This document shows positions 17,707-27,302 of a stretch of DNA of 64,000 bases, piece by piece. Origin of the DNA: Sediminibacterium sp. (GTDB lineage Bacteria > Bacteroidota > Bacteroidia > Chitinophagales > Chitinophagaceae); contig JAFWCB010000008.1 in assembly GCA_017537025.1 (NCBI GenBank), positions 620,001 through 684,000 of the forward strand. The letters run 5' to 3'. The translations under genes and the position numbers were made by a program. Under the pieces are notes generated by a model, which saw nothing but the letters and a program-made list of their open reading frames with translations, did no database searches and was not told the origin of the DNA. Position 1 is the stretch's first letter. Every line of letters begins with the position of its first letter.

Positions 17707-18663
17707 ATGGCAAATGTACTATGGCTTCAAGGAGGTGCTTGCAGTGGGAACACAATGTCCTTTTTGAATGCACAAGAACCAACTGTTGTGGAATTGATTG
17801 TCGATTTTGGCATTAATATTCTATGGCATCCTACGGTGGGTTTGGAGCTGGGTGACCAGGTGGGTAATCTCATGAAAAAGTGTATAAGTGGCGAAACACC
17901 TTTGGACATTTTTGTTTTTGAGGGATCAATTATTGAGGGCCCTCATGGGACAGGCACAATGAACTACTTTGCTGAGCGACCAATGAAAGATTGGGTTCGT
18001 GAACTGGCAGGAGTAGCACAGTTTGTCGTAGCTGTCGGAGATTGCGCTACTTATGGTGGAATTCCGGCAGTCGATCCAAATCCAAGTGAGTCCACAGGTA
18101 TGCAGTTTTTGAAAAAGAACAAAGGTGGGTTTTTGGGTGCAAACTTTGTTGCAAAATCAGGCCTTCCTGTTATCAATATTCCAGGTTGTCCATGTCACCC
18201 TGATTGGGTTTCTCAAATTTTAGTTGCAATTGCTACAGGAAGAGCTGGTGATATTTTGATAGATGAATATCATCGTCCTAAAACATTCTTCTCAACTTAT
18301 GTGCAATCTGGTTGTACAAAAGTGAATGGCTTTGCAAATAAAATCGAAGGTGGCTTTGGAAAGAAAGGTGGATGTTTATTCTATGAGGTAGGCTGTAGAG
18401 GACCAATGACTAAAGCTAGTTGTAATAATATATTATGGAATCGTTGGTCTTCTAAAACAAGAGCTAATCACCCATGTTTAGGTTGTACTGAACCAGGATT
18501 CCCTCACCATGATTTAAAGCCAGGTTCAGTATTTAATACCATGAAATATTTGGGTGTATTTCCAAAGGAAGTTCCTGATGGAGACTCAAAATTGGGTTAT
18601 TACGTAAAAGCTGGTGTTGAAAAAGTATTTTCCAACAGCAAAGTGGGGTCTTATTCAAAATAA
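17707..18663 (+). CDS. hupS: [NiFe] hydrogenase small subunit, group 2a (HupS/HucS type)
   Basis: Electron-transfer subunit with three Fe-S clusters. 318 residues, no Tat signal peptide, so cytoplasmic-side. The start MANVLWLQGGACSGNTMSFL and overall pattern match cyanobacterial HupS and mycobacterial HucS rather than membrane-bound group 1 enzymes. Cluster ligands: C12, C113 and C161 (the first Cys of the usual CxxC is Gly), then C203, C223, C230 with Gln200 where other families have His, and C239, C257, C260. Three Cys per cluster suggests [3Fe-4S] clusters, as I recall reported for Huc. An extra C163 is unexplained. First gene of the island operon. Confidence 0.95.
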   Translation: MANVLWLQGGACSGNTMSFLNAQEPTVVELIVDFGINILWHPTVGLELGDQVGNLMKKCISGETPLDIFVFEGSIIEGPHGTGTMNYFAERPMKDWVRELAGVAQFVVAVGDCATYGGIPAVDPNPSESTGMQFLKKNKGGFLGANFVAKSGLPVINIPGCPCHPDWVSQILVAIATGRAGDILIDEYHRPKTFFSTYVQSGCTKVNGFANKIEGGFGKKGGCLFYEVGCRGPMTKASCNNILWNRWSSKTRANHPCLGCTEPGFPHHDLKPGSVFNTMKYLGVFPKEVPDGDSKLGYYVKAGVEKVFSNSKVGSYSK

Positions 18664-18689
18664 ACTTACAACCTTAAAAAAATCATCAA

Positions 18690-20285
18690 ATGAGTGCATC
18701 TGAAAAAATTATGAACATTTCTCCTGTAGGTCGCGTTGAAGGCGATTTAGATGTTCGAGTATATATCGAAAATAATAGGGTTGTTCGTGCCCATACTCAA
18801 GCTGCAATGTTTAGAGGCTTTGAAAAAATCATGCAAGGAAAAGACTATCAATCTGGATTGATTGTCACACCTCGTATTTGTGGTATTTGTGGAGGATCAC
18901 ATCTTTATTGTGCATCTTCAGCATTAGATACTGCAATGCAAACAACTTTGCCTTCAAATGCTCTATTATTAAGAGCAATTGGACAAATTACTGAAACCAT
19001 TCAAAGTATACCAAGATGGTTTTATGCTATTTTTGCAACTGATTTATGTAACAAAAAATTTGCTCATCATCCTTCTTATCAAGAAGTATGCAGACGTTGG
19101 GCAGCCTATGCAGGTAAACATTTTCAAATTGGTGTTACTGCATCAGGTAGACCAGTGGAAGTTTATGCTCTGTTTGGTGGTCAGTGGCCTCATTCTTCAT
19201 ACATGGTTCCAGGTGGTGTAATGTGTTCCCCAACACTTTCTGATATAACTAGAGCATATTCTATTTTGAATCAATTTAGGAATGATTGGTTAGAGCCAAT
19301 ATTTCTTGGATGCTCTGTTGAACGATACATGCAAATTAAAACATGGGATGATTTACTAGCTTGGGTTGACGAGAAAGAAAGTCACAAGAATTCTGATATG
19401 GGTTTCTTCATTAAAGTTGCTCAAGAATTTGGATTAGATACTTTCGGACAAGGTGTTGGTAAGTATATGGCTTTTGGTACTTATATACACAAAGATCTTT
19501 GGAACCAACCAAAAATTGAAACAAGAAATAATGCATTGATTTCTCCTTCTGGTTTTTGGGATGGATTTAATTTCCATGAATTAGATCATTTAAAGGTTAC
19601 TGAACACGTGAAACACAGCTGGTATGAGGATTATCCTGCAGCACATCCTTGGGATGAGCCAATGCCAAATCCTCTAAAATCTACCAATCTACACCATACA
19701 GATTTTGATGGTAAATATTCATGGGCTAAAGCACCTAGATACGATGATCATGCAGTAGAAGTTGGTCCATTAGCTAGAGTAATCATGGCTGGTAATCCAA
19801 ATAATAAATCACACCAAATCCAAGATCCACTTTTCTTGGATATTATGAAAGTTAAAGGACCGTCTGTGTTTACTCGTACTTTAGCACGTTTACATGAAGA
19901 GGCAAAACTATTTAGTTTAGTGCATGAATGGCTTGGACAAATCAACCTTAATGATGAATTTTACATCAAGCCAACTCAAAGAGATGGACGTGGTTGGGGT
20001 GCAACCGAGGCTGCACGTGGTGCATTAGCACATTGGGTTGAAATTGAAGATGGTAAAATCAAAAATTATCAAGTAATGGCTCCAACAACTTGGAATGTTG
20101 GCCCAAATGATGAAAAAGGAAGAGCAGGAGCAATTGAAGCTGCATTAACTGGAATTGAGATCGCTGATCCAAATGATCCGGTAGAGGTTGGACTTGTTGC
20201 ACGTTCATTTGACTCATGTCTAGTATGTACTGTTCATGCATTAGATAAAAATGGTAAGGACTTAACTAAGTTCAGAATTAATTAG
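18690..20285 (+). CDS. hupL: [NiFe] hydrogenase large subunit, group 2a (HupL/HucL type)
   Basis: Carries the Ni-Fe(CN)2CO active site that splits H2. 531 residues. The L1 motif RICGICGGSH gives C64 and C67; the L2 motif DSCLVCTVH gives C510 and C513 with H516. The 15 residues after H516 (ALDKNGKDLTKFRIN) are the C-terminal extension expected to be removed by the endopeptidase encoded next. L2 has Ser509 where most families have Pro. Begins 26 nt after hupS. A strong hairpin terminator follows the gene. Confidence 0.96.
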   Translation: MSASEKIMNISPVGRVEGDLDVRVYIENNRVVRAHTQAAMFRGFEKIMQGKDYQSGLIVTPRICGICGGSHLYCASSALDTAMQTTLPSNALLLRAIGQITETIQSIPRWFYAIFATDLCNKKFAHHPSYQEVCRRWAAYAGKHFQIGVTASGRPVEVYALFGGQWPHSSYMVPGGVMCSPTLSDITRAYSILNQFRNDWLEPIFLGCSVERYMQIKTWDDLLAWVDEKESHKNSDMGFFIKVAQEFGLDTFGQGVGKYMAFGTYIHKDLWNQPKIETRNNALISPSGFWDGFNFHELDHLKVTEHVKHSWYEDYPAAHPWDEPMPNPLKSTNLHHTDFDGKYSWAKAPRYDDHAVEVGPLARVIMAGNPNNKSHQIQDPLFLDIMKVKGPSVFTRTLARLHEEAKLFSLVHEWLGQINLNDEFYIKPTQRDGRGWGATEAARGALAHWVEIEDGKIKNYQVMAPTTWNVGPNDEKGRAGAIEAALTGIEIADPNDPVEVGLVARSFDSCLVCTVHALDKNGKDLTKFRIN

Positions 20286-20304
20286 ATATTAGTCAGAAAT
20301 TAAA

Positions 20305-20338
20305 TTAAGTATGGGTTACATCCCATACTTAATTTTTT
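20305..20338 (+). terminator. Intrinsic terminator/attenuator after hupL
   Basis: Perfect 11-bp stem TTAAGTATGGG / CCCATACTTAA with loop TTACAT, followed by six T. It sits between hupL and the maturation genes. Partial read-through would give more structural subunits than maturation proteins. Confidence 0.85.
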
Positions 20339-20374
20339 GTAACCCATAAGAAGTTGATCAATTAAAACGTGAAA

Positions 20375-20854
20375 ATGAAATGTGCAATACTTGGTTTTGG
20401 AAACCCTGTACGAGGCGATGATGCTGTAGGTTGCCAAGTTATAGAAAAACTCCACGAAAAGTTCAATAATGAAAAAGATCATATCGGTTTATTTGATATG
20501 GGTACAAATGGATTTGAAATTTTATTTACACTTTCAGGATACAATAAAATTATAGTTGTTGATGCAGTCCTTGATAATCAAAATAAAATTGGTCAAATAT
20601 ACAAAGTTCCTGCAGAAGAAGTTTTGATGGCTCCTGAAGAAGATCCTCTTCTTTTTTTACACGGAATGAAATGGAATCAGGGGTTAAGCTATGCAAAAAA
20701 AATTATGGGTGATTCCTATCCAACTGATGTGGATGCTTATTTAATAAGTATTTCTAATATTAGTTTCATTGAAGCAATGCAGCCAGAGGTTGAAAAAGCA
20801 AGGGATGAAGTTATTGAGTTAATTTTTAAAGAGGTAGTATCGTGGTTGAATTAA
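20375..20854 (+). CDS. Hydrogenase maturation endopeptidase (HupD/HupW type)
   Basis: Cleaves the C-terminal tail of the large subunit after nickel insertion. 159 residues from ATG at 20375 (a GTG two codons upstream is also open). N-terminal ILGFGNPVRGDDAVGCQVIE carries the conserved Asp nickel-probing residue; D(M)GTNGFEI and VVDAVLDNQNKIG continue the HyaD/HupD family pattern. Positioned right after the subunit it processes. Confidence 0.9.
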   Translation: MKCAILGFGNPVRGDDAVGCQVIEKLHEKFNNEKDHIGLFDMGTNGFEILFTLSGYNKIIVVDAVLDNQNKIGQIYKVPAEEVLMAPEEDPLLFLHGMKWNQGLSYAKKIMGDSYPTDVDAYLISISNISFIEAMQPEVEKARDEVIELIFKEVVSWLN

Positions 20855-21153
20855 TTAATCATTACTTGCATATTGACGAATCCGTTTTCTCAAATTGTCT
20901 GAATAGTTCAGAAAATGTTTTGTATGTTTATTATCCAAGAGAATGCAAACTTTTAATTACACCTGTAAGCAATGAATTTTTTAAGAATATCCATAAATGT
21001 AACGGTACATTTTTAAAACAGAAAAATACAAAGGGCGTTCGGGTCTTTCAAATTGCTAACATATTACTTGATAACGAAATTTCTTTAGTAGACAGATCAT
21101 TGTCATATGAAGCTGATGCTCTTACATCAATTTTAACCGTTAAGTTTAATTGA
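20842..21153 (+). CDS. Unknown 103-residue hydrogenase-cluster protein
   Basis: Begins at GTG 20842 inside the 3' end of the endopeptidase gene (13-bp overlap) with a purine-rich GAGGTAG ahead of it; stop one base before the next ATG. No domain recognised: mixed alpha/beta, no signal peptide, no membrane span, two Cys (residues 19, 35) plus C49. Overlap with its neighbours says it is translated in step with them. It may be a small structural or scaffolding partner of the enzyme (HucM plays that role in mycobacterial Huc, as I recall), but no sequence similarity to HucM can be claimed. Confidence 0.75.
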   Translation: MVELINHYLHIDESVFSNCLNSSENVLYVYYPRECKLLITPVSNEFFKNIHKCNGTFLKQKNTKGVRVFQIANILLDNEISLVDRSLSYEADALTSILTVKFN

Positions 21154-21154
21154 T

Positions 21155-22609
21155 ATGAAAATAAATATTGAGGAAAATAACAGTTTTTTAAAATCTAAAT
21201 TAATTGGAATTAATTTTGAGGAAGTGGACAATGATTTTTGTGATGTAAAAATCACGCCACTTGGGTTATCAATATTTCCTGATTGGAATCTAAGAAGAGT
21301 TCCTTTTATCTATTCTGATAGAATAGATGTAAAGTATTGGTCAGAAGTGTGTAAGATCATAGATGGAGCATTAGCTAGCGATGAAGAGTTACTTAAAAAT
21401 TATCCATTGATTAATCGTATTTCACAATGTGTACAAACAGTATTTGATGACGGGGTATTATATACAAATATATTTGAAGATATTATTCCACAAACACAAT
21501 TTGAGGAATATGCAATACAACACAATAAAGCGGTTTTACTTCACTTTAATTATAGCAAATTAAATACTGATATTGAGGAAATAAATGAGCAATTTAAGCA
21601 CGCAGCTTATTTAGCACCAGATGCTTATTGGATGTCTTTTACCCATTATCTCAATTTTGTTTTTTTACTTGATCATGATAGGATAGATGAAGCATATGAT
21701 CTTGTTATGAAAATCGAAAGGAGAATCGATATAAATTCAGTAAGATCAATAGTGCTACTTACCATATTGAAGTATTTATCATTACAAGAAGATGTATCAA
21801 ATTATCAAAGTATGGTACTACAAATTGCCGATTTATTAACTAGTATGAAAGATTTACCTGAATGTCAAATAGATGGTTTAATTGCACTTTCTCAGTTTCA
21901 AGAAACACAACAAAATATAAATGAAGCTGTTGCAAGTTTCGAAAAAGCTCTTTCTATTGCTAAATCAAGCAATTCAAAACAACTTTCATATATCTATGCT
22001 TCATTAGGTGATCTTCAGTTGAAGGCTGCACAATTTGGCGATATTTCTCAATATAGTTTTGCCCAACACTCATATCAGCAGGCATTAAAAACAATTCTCA
22101 GAGAAAACGATGCTCAACGATATGGACTATGTCAAATGAATCTTGGTATCATATACGCAGAAATGCCAATACGTGACGTTAAAAGACATGTATATGCTGG
22201 CCTTGCTCAAACAGCATTTACAGAAGCAATGCAAGTTTTTAATAAGTTTGATGATCCATATCAATATGCTATGGTGTGTACAAACTTTGCAAATGCAATG
22301 CTAAGATTGCTCCCTGATATTGATAAAGAAAGATTTGATAAAATAAGTTTTTATTTGTTTGAGGCTTTGAATATCAGAAAATCAAATCAATTCCCAGAAG
22401 AGCGAGCAATTACAATTTGTACTCTTTTAAACTTGTATTTCCATCGGATAGAAACAGCTGAGGAAATAGACTATCAATGGCTTAATGAGATGAAGCTTAT
22501 GTCAGATGAAATTATTTCACTTACTTCAAATACATTTCTAGTTGACAATGCACATAATGCTATTAAGTTCGTTGATAATACAAAATCACAATTAAGTAGT
22601 AATGCATGA
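21155..22609 (+). CDS. TPR-repeat protein of the hydrogenase cluster
   Basis: 484 residues, cytoplasmic (no signal peptide). The N-terminal 100 residues form an unrecognised domain; from about 130 to 460 the chain is helical with TPR-like 34-residue units, clearest at 240-400 (INEAVASFEKALSIAKSSNSKQLSYIYASLGDLQ, then QHSYQQALKTIL, AQTAFTEAMQVF). TPR proteins accompany group 2a hydrogenases in other bacteria, as I recall, but their job is unknown; chaperoning of subunits is plausible. The end overlaps hypA by 8 bp. Confidence 0.8.
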   Translation: MKINIEENNSFLKSKLIGINFEEVDNDFCDVKITPLGLSIFPDWNLRRVPFIYSDRIDVKYWSEVCKIIDGALASDEELLKNYPLINRISQCVQTVFDDGVLYTNIFEDIIPQTQFEEYAIQHNKAVLLHFNYSKLNTDIEEINEQFKHAAYLAPDAYWMSFTHYLNFVFLLDHDRIDEAYDLVMKIERRIDINSVRSIVLLTILKYLSLQEDVSNYQSMVLQIADLLTSMKDLPECQIDGLIALSQFQETQQNINEAVASFEKALSIAKSSNSKQLSYIYASLGDLQLKAAQFGDISQYSFAQHSYQQALKTILRENDAQRYGLCQMNLGIIYAEMPIRDVKRHVYAGLAQTAFTEAMQVFNKFDDPYQYAMVCTNFANAMLRLLPDIDKERFDKISFYLFEALNIRKSNQFPEERAITICTLLNLYFHRIETAEEIDYQWLNEMKLMSDEIISLTSNTFLVDNAHNAIKFVDNTKSQLSSNA

Positions 22610-22964
22610 GATGTCAATCATACAACAAGTAGTTAATTCACTAAACAGTGAACTAAGTGCAGAAGAAAAATATCAAGTAAGTAATATAATTTTGCATTTG
22701 GGTGAATTGAGTAATGTACAACCTATTTTACTAGAAAATGCATTCAAGGCCTACCAAGAGGCGTCTGCTGATTATGTACACACACGGTTAACAGTTTTAC
22801 AAATTCCTGTGGTCATTCATTGTGATCAATGTGGTGAAGATTCACGAGTAAAGCAATATGTTTTTAAGTGCAATAATTGTGGAAAGCCTTCAACTAACCT
22901 TATAAGTGGTGAGGAGTTGCTCATACACAAAATAGAATTTTTTGATCCTTTTAAACTTCAATAA
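22602..22964 (+). CDS. hypA: Hydrogenase nickel-insertion protein HypA
   Basis: 120 residues. N-terminal MHEMSI with the Ni-binding His2, and a zinc loop with two CxxC motifs (HCDQCGED around 71-77 and FKCNNCGKP around 90-95). Delivers nickel to the large subunit together with HypB. Overlaps the TPR gene by 8 bp. Confidence 0.96.
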   Translation: MHEMSIIQQVVNSLNSELSAEEKYQVSNIILHLGELSNVQPILLENAFKAYQEASADYVHTRLTVLQIPVVIHCDQCGEDSRVKQYVFKCNNCGKPSTNLISGEELLIHKIEFFDPFKLQ

Positions 22965-22970
22965 AAAAAT

Positions 22971-23684
22971 ATGATACAGTTATCTCAACAACGAACATCA
23001 AAAAATAAGCGTGGGACAATTAATTGTGATAATACTACTAGGCACTTGTTACAAGCAAATGATTTTGTAGCAGAAGCAATAAGAAATAAAATGCTTCAAT
23101 CTAAAACACTTGTAATTAATATTGTTTCTTCTGCAGGAAGTGGTAAAACAACATTAATGATAGAAACAGGAAAAAGACTCAAAGAAAAATATTCAATTAA
23201 GGTCCTCGTTGGGGATCTTGAAACTGAACGCGATGCTGATAGAATAAAAGCAGCTGGTGTTGATGCACTTCAAATTGTCACAGGTGGCATTTGTCATTTA
23301 GAAGCACAAATGGTATGGCAAGCAATGGAGACAATGGATCTTACTGGAACCGATTTACTTTTTATCGAAAATGTTGGTAATTTAGTTTGTCCAGCTTCTT
23401 TTGATTTGGGGGAAGATTATAGAGTTACACTTATTGCAAGTACAGAAGGAGACGATAAGCCCAAAAAATATCCAAGAATGTTTTTAACCTCAGAACTGAT
23501 GATTGTTTCGAAGGCCGATTTACTTCCTTATGTCCCTTTTTCGGTTGAAGAAGTTACGAAAGATGCTAGAGATATTAATCATGAATTAGAAGTTATTACA
23601 ATTTCCTCAATAAAAGGAGATGGAATTGAAGAATGGTGTCAATGGTTAGAAGAAAGAATTGCACTAAAAAGACAGATTGTTTGA
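22971..23684 (+). CDS. hypB: Hydrogenase nickel-incorporation GTPase HypB
   Basis: 237 residues. P-loop SSAGSGKTTL (about residues 50-60), VGDLETERDADRI, TGGICHLEA with the metal-binding Cys-His pair, ENVGNLVCPASFDLGED and the base-specificity segment SKADLLPY. There is no histidine-rich nickel-storage stretch or N-terminal CxxCGC motif, so nickel must be supplied directly, perhaps by HypA and the permease at the end of the operon. Confidence 0.96.
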   Translation: MIQLSQQRTSKNKRGTINCDNTTRHLLQANDFVAEAIRNKMLQSKTLVINIVSSAGSGKTTLMIETGKRLKEKYSIKVLVGDLETERDADRIKAAGVDALQIVTGGICHLEAQMVWQAMETMDLTGTDLLFIENVGNLVCPASFDLGEDYRVTLIASTEGDDKPKKYPRMFLTSELMIVSKADLLPYVPFSVEEVTKDARDINHELEVITISSIKGDGIEEWCQWLEERIALKRQIV

Positions 23685-23687
23685 TAG

Positions 23688-25940
23688 ATGGTTAAAACAT
23701 GGTCAATAGTAGTTGAAGGTTTGGTCCAAGGTGTTGGATTCAGACCTCATTTACTTAAAAAATCAATGTTAAATAATATTCCTATTGAAATAGGAAATAC
23801 TGCAAAAGGTGTTGAAGTTATTCTCAATGCAGATACAGAAATTTCTGCTAATGAATACATGCATATCTTGACTGTCGACTTGCCAGCAAAAGTTAGAATT
23901 GAAAAGTGGGCTATTTTTAAAAGTGAGAATCGTTTAATATATAACAGTAAGATTATTTATCCTCAGTATGAGGTAAATAATCTTTTCATAACGCCTGATT
24001 TCTCCTGGTGTAGCTCTTGCAAAAAAGAATTTGATGATTTTTCTAATGTGAGGCATGACTTTTCATTTATTAATTGTACCCAATGTGGTCCTCGATATAG
24101 TGTTATGAAAAAACTACCTTTTGAAAGAGAGAACACTACCCATGAAATAGAAATGTGTGTGAGTTGTTCACAAGAGTATAGTGATCTTAACAATTCTCGA
24201 GCACTTTCACAATTGAATTCATGTAAGAACTGTTTTCCTTCCTCTCATTTGTATTTTGATAATGAGAATAAAATTGTTAAGGAACAATTAGCAAAGCTAT
24301 CTTTACATATTACTAATGGTAAAGTAGTTGCTGTTCAAGGTATTGCTGGTTTTCTTTTGCTTCTAGATTATAAGAACAATCAAGCTATAACATATTTGAG
24401 AGAAAAGAAAAATCGTCCAAAAAAGCCATTTGCAATAATGTTTGCTACAATTGAACAAATCAAGAATAATTTTGAGTGTAGTGATATTGAAATAAAATTA
24501 TTGAGTGATACTTCAGCACCAATAGTATTACTATCTCCAAAAATGAAATTCAAAGAAAGGGTTTCATTAGAAAATATTTCTGGACCTTCTCAATTGGTTG
24601 GTGTTATGCTTGCACCATCTGCCTATTTATATCAATTATGTATTTCAAATGACGGTGGTTTAATTGCTACAAGTGCTAATAATCAAGGCTTGCCGCTTTC
24701 TTATTCAATGCCAACTGCTAATCATTTATTGAGTTCAATTGCTGTTGAAGCTTGGTATTTTGATAGAGAAATCTTTTTCCCTCAAGATGATTCTGTAACA
24801 ATGGTAACACCACTTAATCAATTACCAATAGTAATTAGAAGATCTAGAGGTTTATCACCAAGTTTAACAAAAGTGAAGAATTACTATTCTACCCAAATAG
24901 TTTTAGCGCTAGGAGCCGAAATAAAATCTACATTTACATTGGCATTTGAGAGTCAGATTTTGGTTTCACCATATCAAGGAAATATTGCAAACTTAGATAA
25001 TTTTGAACGGTTTTCTGAGAATATTAATAAGCAATTAACACTGTGTTCTGTAAAACCAGATGTTATTTTAATTGATCGCCACCCTTTGTTCCAGCATAAC
25101 GAGTTTGTTGATTCATTTAAACATGGTTCTCTTTTGGTAAAATCAGTACAACATCATGAGGCTCATGCTTGTGCTATTTTAGGGGAATCACATCTGTTTG
25201 AAAGTGATGGTAAGGTAATGTGTATAATTATGGATGGAATGGGTTTTGAGGATGAACAATTTATTAGAGGTGCTGCATGTTATATCTATGAAAAGGGACG
25301 ACTTATCGAATTGGAGAAATTTCCAACTTTCCGTTATCTCTTTAATGATAAAATGTCTTTTGAACCTCAGCTTTCTTTAGTTAGCATTATGGATGGAGAA
25401 GTTTTTGATGGAATGAAATTTACTTTTGAAGAATCCTATTTACACAATATTCAAACTTTAAAAGCACGTCAACCATTGACTAATAGTATAGGAAGGGTAT
25501 TTGACGCATTTGCTGCTTTAATAGGATTTGATTCAGTAAATAGTTTTGAAGGCGAGGCTGTGATTTGGCTAGACCAATTTGCAAGAAAAGGACTACTAGA
25601 GTATGGTTATGAAGGGCCATCTTATCAGTGGAATCGTTTATCTTGGAGAGATCTGTTCAGAAGATGTTGGATTGATATACAAAATGGGCTTTCTCCTTCA
25701 ACAATTGTATATAGTTTTATTAATACTATTGCAATCGATGTTGTAAACAACGTTTTGGATCAAAAAATAAAACATCTAGCAGTGAGTGGAGGTGTATTTC
25801 AGAATGCTGTATTGGTTGATTTGATTCAGTCACATTGTCAAAGTAATAGTATTTGTTTACATCTACACCAAGAACTTTCACCCAATGATGAAAATATAAG
25901 TTTTGGACAATATATGCACTATCTTCATATAACCTCATAA
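23688..25940 (+). CDS. hypF: Carbamoyltransferase HypF
   Basis: Makes the cyanide ligands from carbamoyl phosphate together with HypE. 750 residues, all domains present: acylphosphatase (VEGLVQGVGFRPHL, residues 8-21), two C4 zinc fingers (CSSC...CTQC and CVSC...CKNC, about 105-185), a YrdC-like domain (VAVQGIAGFLLLLD, RPKKPFAIMF) and a C-terminal Kae1-like carbamoyltransferase domain (VQHHEAHACA, LAVSGGVFQN). Full length. Confidence 0.96.
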   Translation: MVKTWSIVVEGLVQGVGFRPHLLKKSMLNNIPIEIGNTAKGVEVILNADTEISANEYMHILTVDLPAKVRIEKWAIFKSENRLIYNSKIIYPQYEVNNLFITPDFSWCSSCKKEFDDFSNVRHDFSFINCTQCGPRYSVMKKLPFERENTTHEIEMCVSCSQEYSDLNNSRALSQLNSCKNCFPSSHLYFDNENKIVKEQLAKLSLHITNGKVVAVQGIAGFLLLLDYKNNQAITYLREKKNRPKKPFAIMFATIEQIKNNFECSDIEIKLLSDTSAPIVLLSPKMKFKERVSLENISGPSQLVGVMLAPSAYLYQLCISNDGGLIATSANNQGLPLSYSMPTANHLLSSIAVEAWYFDREIFFPQDDSVTMVTPLNQLPIVIRRSRGLSPSLTKVKNYYSTQIVLALGAEIKSTFTLAFESQILVSPYQGNIANLDNFERFSENINKQLTLCSVKPDVILIDRHPLFQHNEFVDSFKHGSLLVKSVQHHEAHACAILGESHLFESDGKVMCIIMDGMGFEDEQFIRGAACYIYEKGRLIELEKFPTFRYLFNDKMSFEPQLSLVSIMDGEVFDGMKFTFEESYLHNIQTLKARQPLTNSIGRVFDAFAALIGFDSVNSFEGEAVIWLDQFARKGLLEYGYEGPSYQWNRLSWRDLFRRCWIDIQNGLSPSTIVYSFINTIAIDVVNNVLDQKIKHLAVSGGVFQNAVLVDLIQSHCQSNSICLHLHQELSPNDENISFGQYMHYLHITS

Positions 25941-25950
25941 ATAAATAATT

Positions 25951-26199
25951 ATGTGTTTAGCAATTCCTGGTAAAGTTGAAAGTATAGAATTTATGTATGA
26001 TAATTCAGTAAGAATGGCCAAAGTATCATTTGGTGGAATTATAAAACAGGCGAGTCTTGAAATGCTTCCTCAAGCAGAGGTTGGTGACTATGTACTCGTG
26101 CATGTTGGTGTTGCCATTAGTAGAGTTGATGAAGAAGAAGCACAGAAAGTATTTGAATATTTAAGAGAGGCAGGTGAATTAGATGAATTAAATCATTAA
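25951..26199 (+). CDS. hypC: Hydrogenase assembly chaperone HypC
   Basis: 82 residues. Starts MCLAIPGKV with the Cys2 that carries the Fe(CN)2CO unit with HypD, then YVLVHVGVAISRVDEEEA typical of HypC/HupF. Only 10 bp after hypF and 2 bp before hypD. Confidence 0.97.
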   Translation: MCLAIPGKVESIEFMYDNSVRMAKVSFGGIIKQASLEMLPQAEVGDYVLVHVGVAISRVDEEEAQKVFEYLREAGELDELNH

Positions 26200-26201
26200 A
26201 C

Positions 26202-27293
26202 ATGAAATACGTAACTGAGTATAGAGACGCAGATATAGTTCATAGTTATCTGGCTTGTATAAAGTCAATTGTAACAAAGCCTTGGACTATTATGGAAGTA
26301 TGTGGAGGACAAACACATAGTCTTGTTAAACATGGTTTGTTAGATATATTACCACCTGAGATTACTATAGTACATGGCCCTGGTTGTCCAGTTTGTGTAA
26401 CACCACAGTCCTTAATAAATCAAGCTGTAAGCCTTTCTATTGATCATAAAGTTATTTTATGTTCGTTCGGTGATATGCTTCGTGTACCTGGATCTAAGAT
26501 GAGTTTGTTGGAAGCAAAGGCAAGAGGAGCAGATGTTCGAATTTTATATTCTCCACTTGAGGCTGTAGAGATAGCGAAAAAATTTCCAGATAAACAGGTT
26601 GTTTTCTTTGCTGTAGGATTTGAAACTACAGCCCCAGCAAATGCTTTGTCTGTATTGCATGCATATCGCGCAGGTCTTAAAAATTATTCTATTCTAACTG
26701 CGCATGTATTAGTTCCTCCTGCTATTAGGGCTATTATGGATGACCCACATACAAGAGTAAATGGATTTCTTGCTGCAGGTCATGTTTGTACAATCATGGG
26801 AAATAGCGAATATTATCCAATTGCTGAAGAGTATAAAATTCCATTAGTGGTTACAGGATTTGAACCTGTAGATTTAATGCAAGGATTGTATCTAACCATA
26901 CAGCAATTAGAGGAAGGAAAATTTGAGGTAATCAATCAGTATAGTAGAGTTGTAAAAGAGGAAGGTAATCCAGAAGCAAGAGCAGTCATCAACAAAGTGT
27001 TTGAGGTTTCCCATCGAAATTGGAGAGGGATAGGAGTGATTCCGCGAAGTGGATATGCACTTAGAGAAGAGTTTGCTTTGTATGATGCTGAAAAAAAATT
27101 TGGTTTTTTATCTCAAGATCAAGAAAATGTAAATGGTTGTATTGCAGGATCAATATTAAAAGGCTTAAAAAAGCCTAAAGATTGTCCTCATTTTAATAAA
27201 ACATGTACACCTCTAAACCCATTGGGAGCACCAATGGTTTCTACAGAAGGTGCATGTGCTGCTTATTATCATTTTTCTGGAATAATAGAATAA
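26202..27293 (+). CDS. hypD: Fe-CN-CO assembly scaffold HypD
   Basis: 363 residues. Contains the family motifs MEVCGGQTHSLVKHG, IVHGPGCPVCVTP, FFAVGFETTAPANA and the [4Fe-4S]-ligand cysteines near the C-terminus (VNGCIAGSIL, CPHFNKTCTP, TEGACAAYY). Acts with HypC to build the diatomic-ligand iron moiety. All conserved cysteines are present. Confidence 0.97.
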   Translation: MKYVTEYRDADIVHSYLACIKSIVTKPWTIMEVCGGQTHSLVKHGLLDILPPEITIVHGPGCPVCVTPQSLINQAVSLSIDHKVILCSFGDMLRVPGSKMSLLEAKARGADVRILYSPLEAVEIAKKFPDKQVVFFAVGFETTAPANALSVLHAYRAGLKNYSILTAHVLVPPAIRAIMDDPHTRVNGFLAAGHVCTIMGNSEYYPIAEEYKIPLVVTGFEPVDLMQGLYLTIQQLEEGKFEVINQYSRVVKEEGNPEARAVINKVFEVSHRNWRGIGVIPRSGYALREEFALYDAEKKFGFLSQDQENVNGCIAGSILKGLKKPKDCPHFNKTCTPLNPLGAPMVSTEGACAAYYHFSGIIE

Positions 27294-27302
27294 AATTAAA
27301 TT

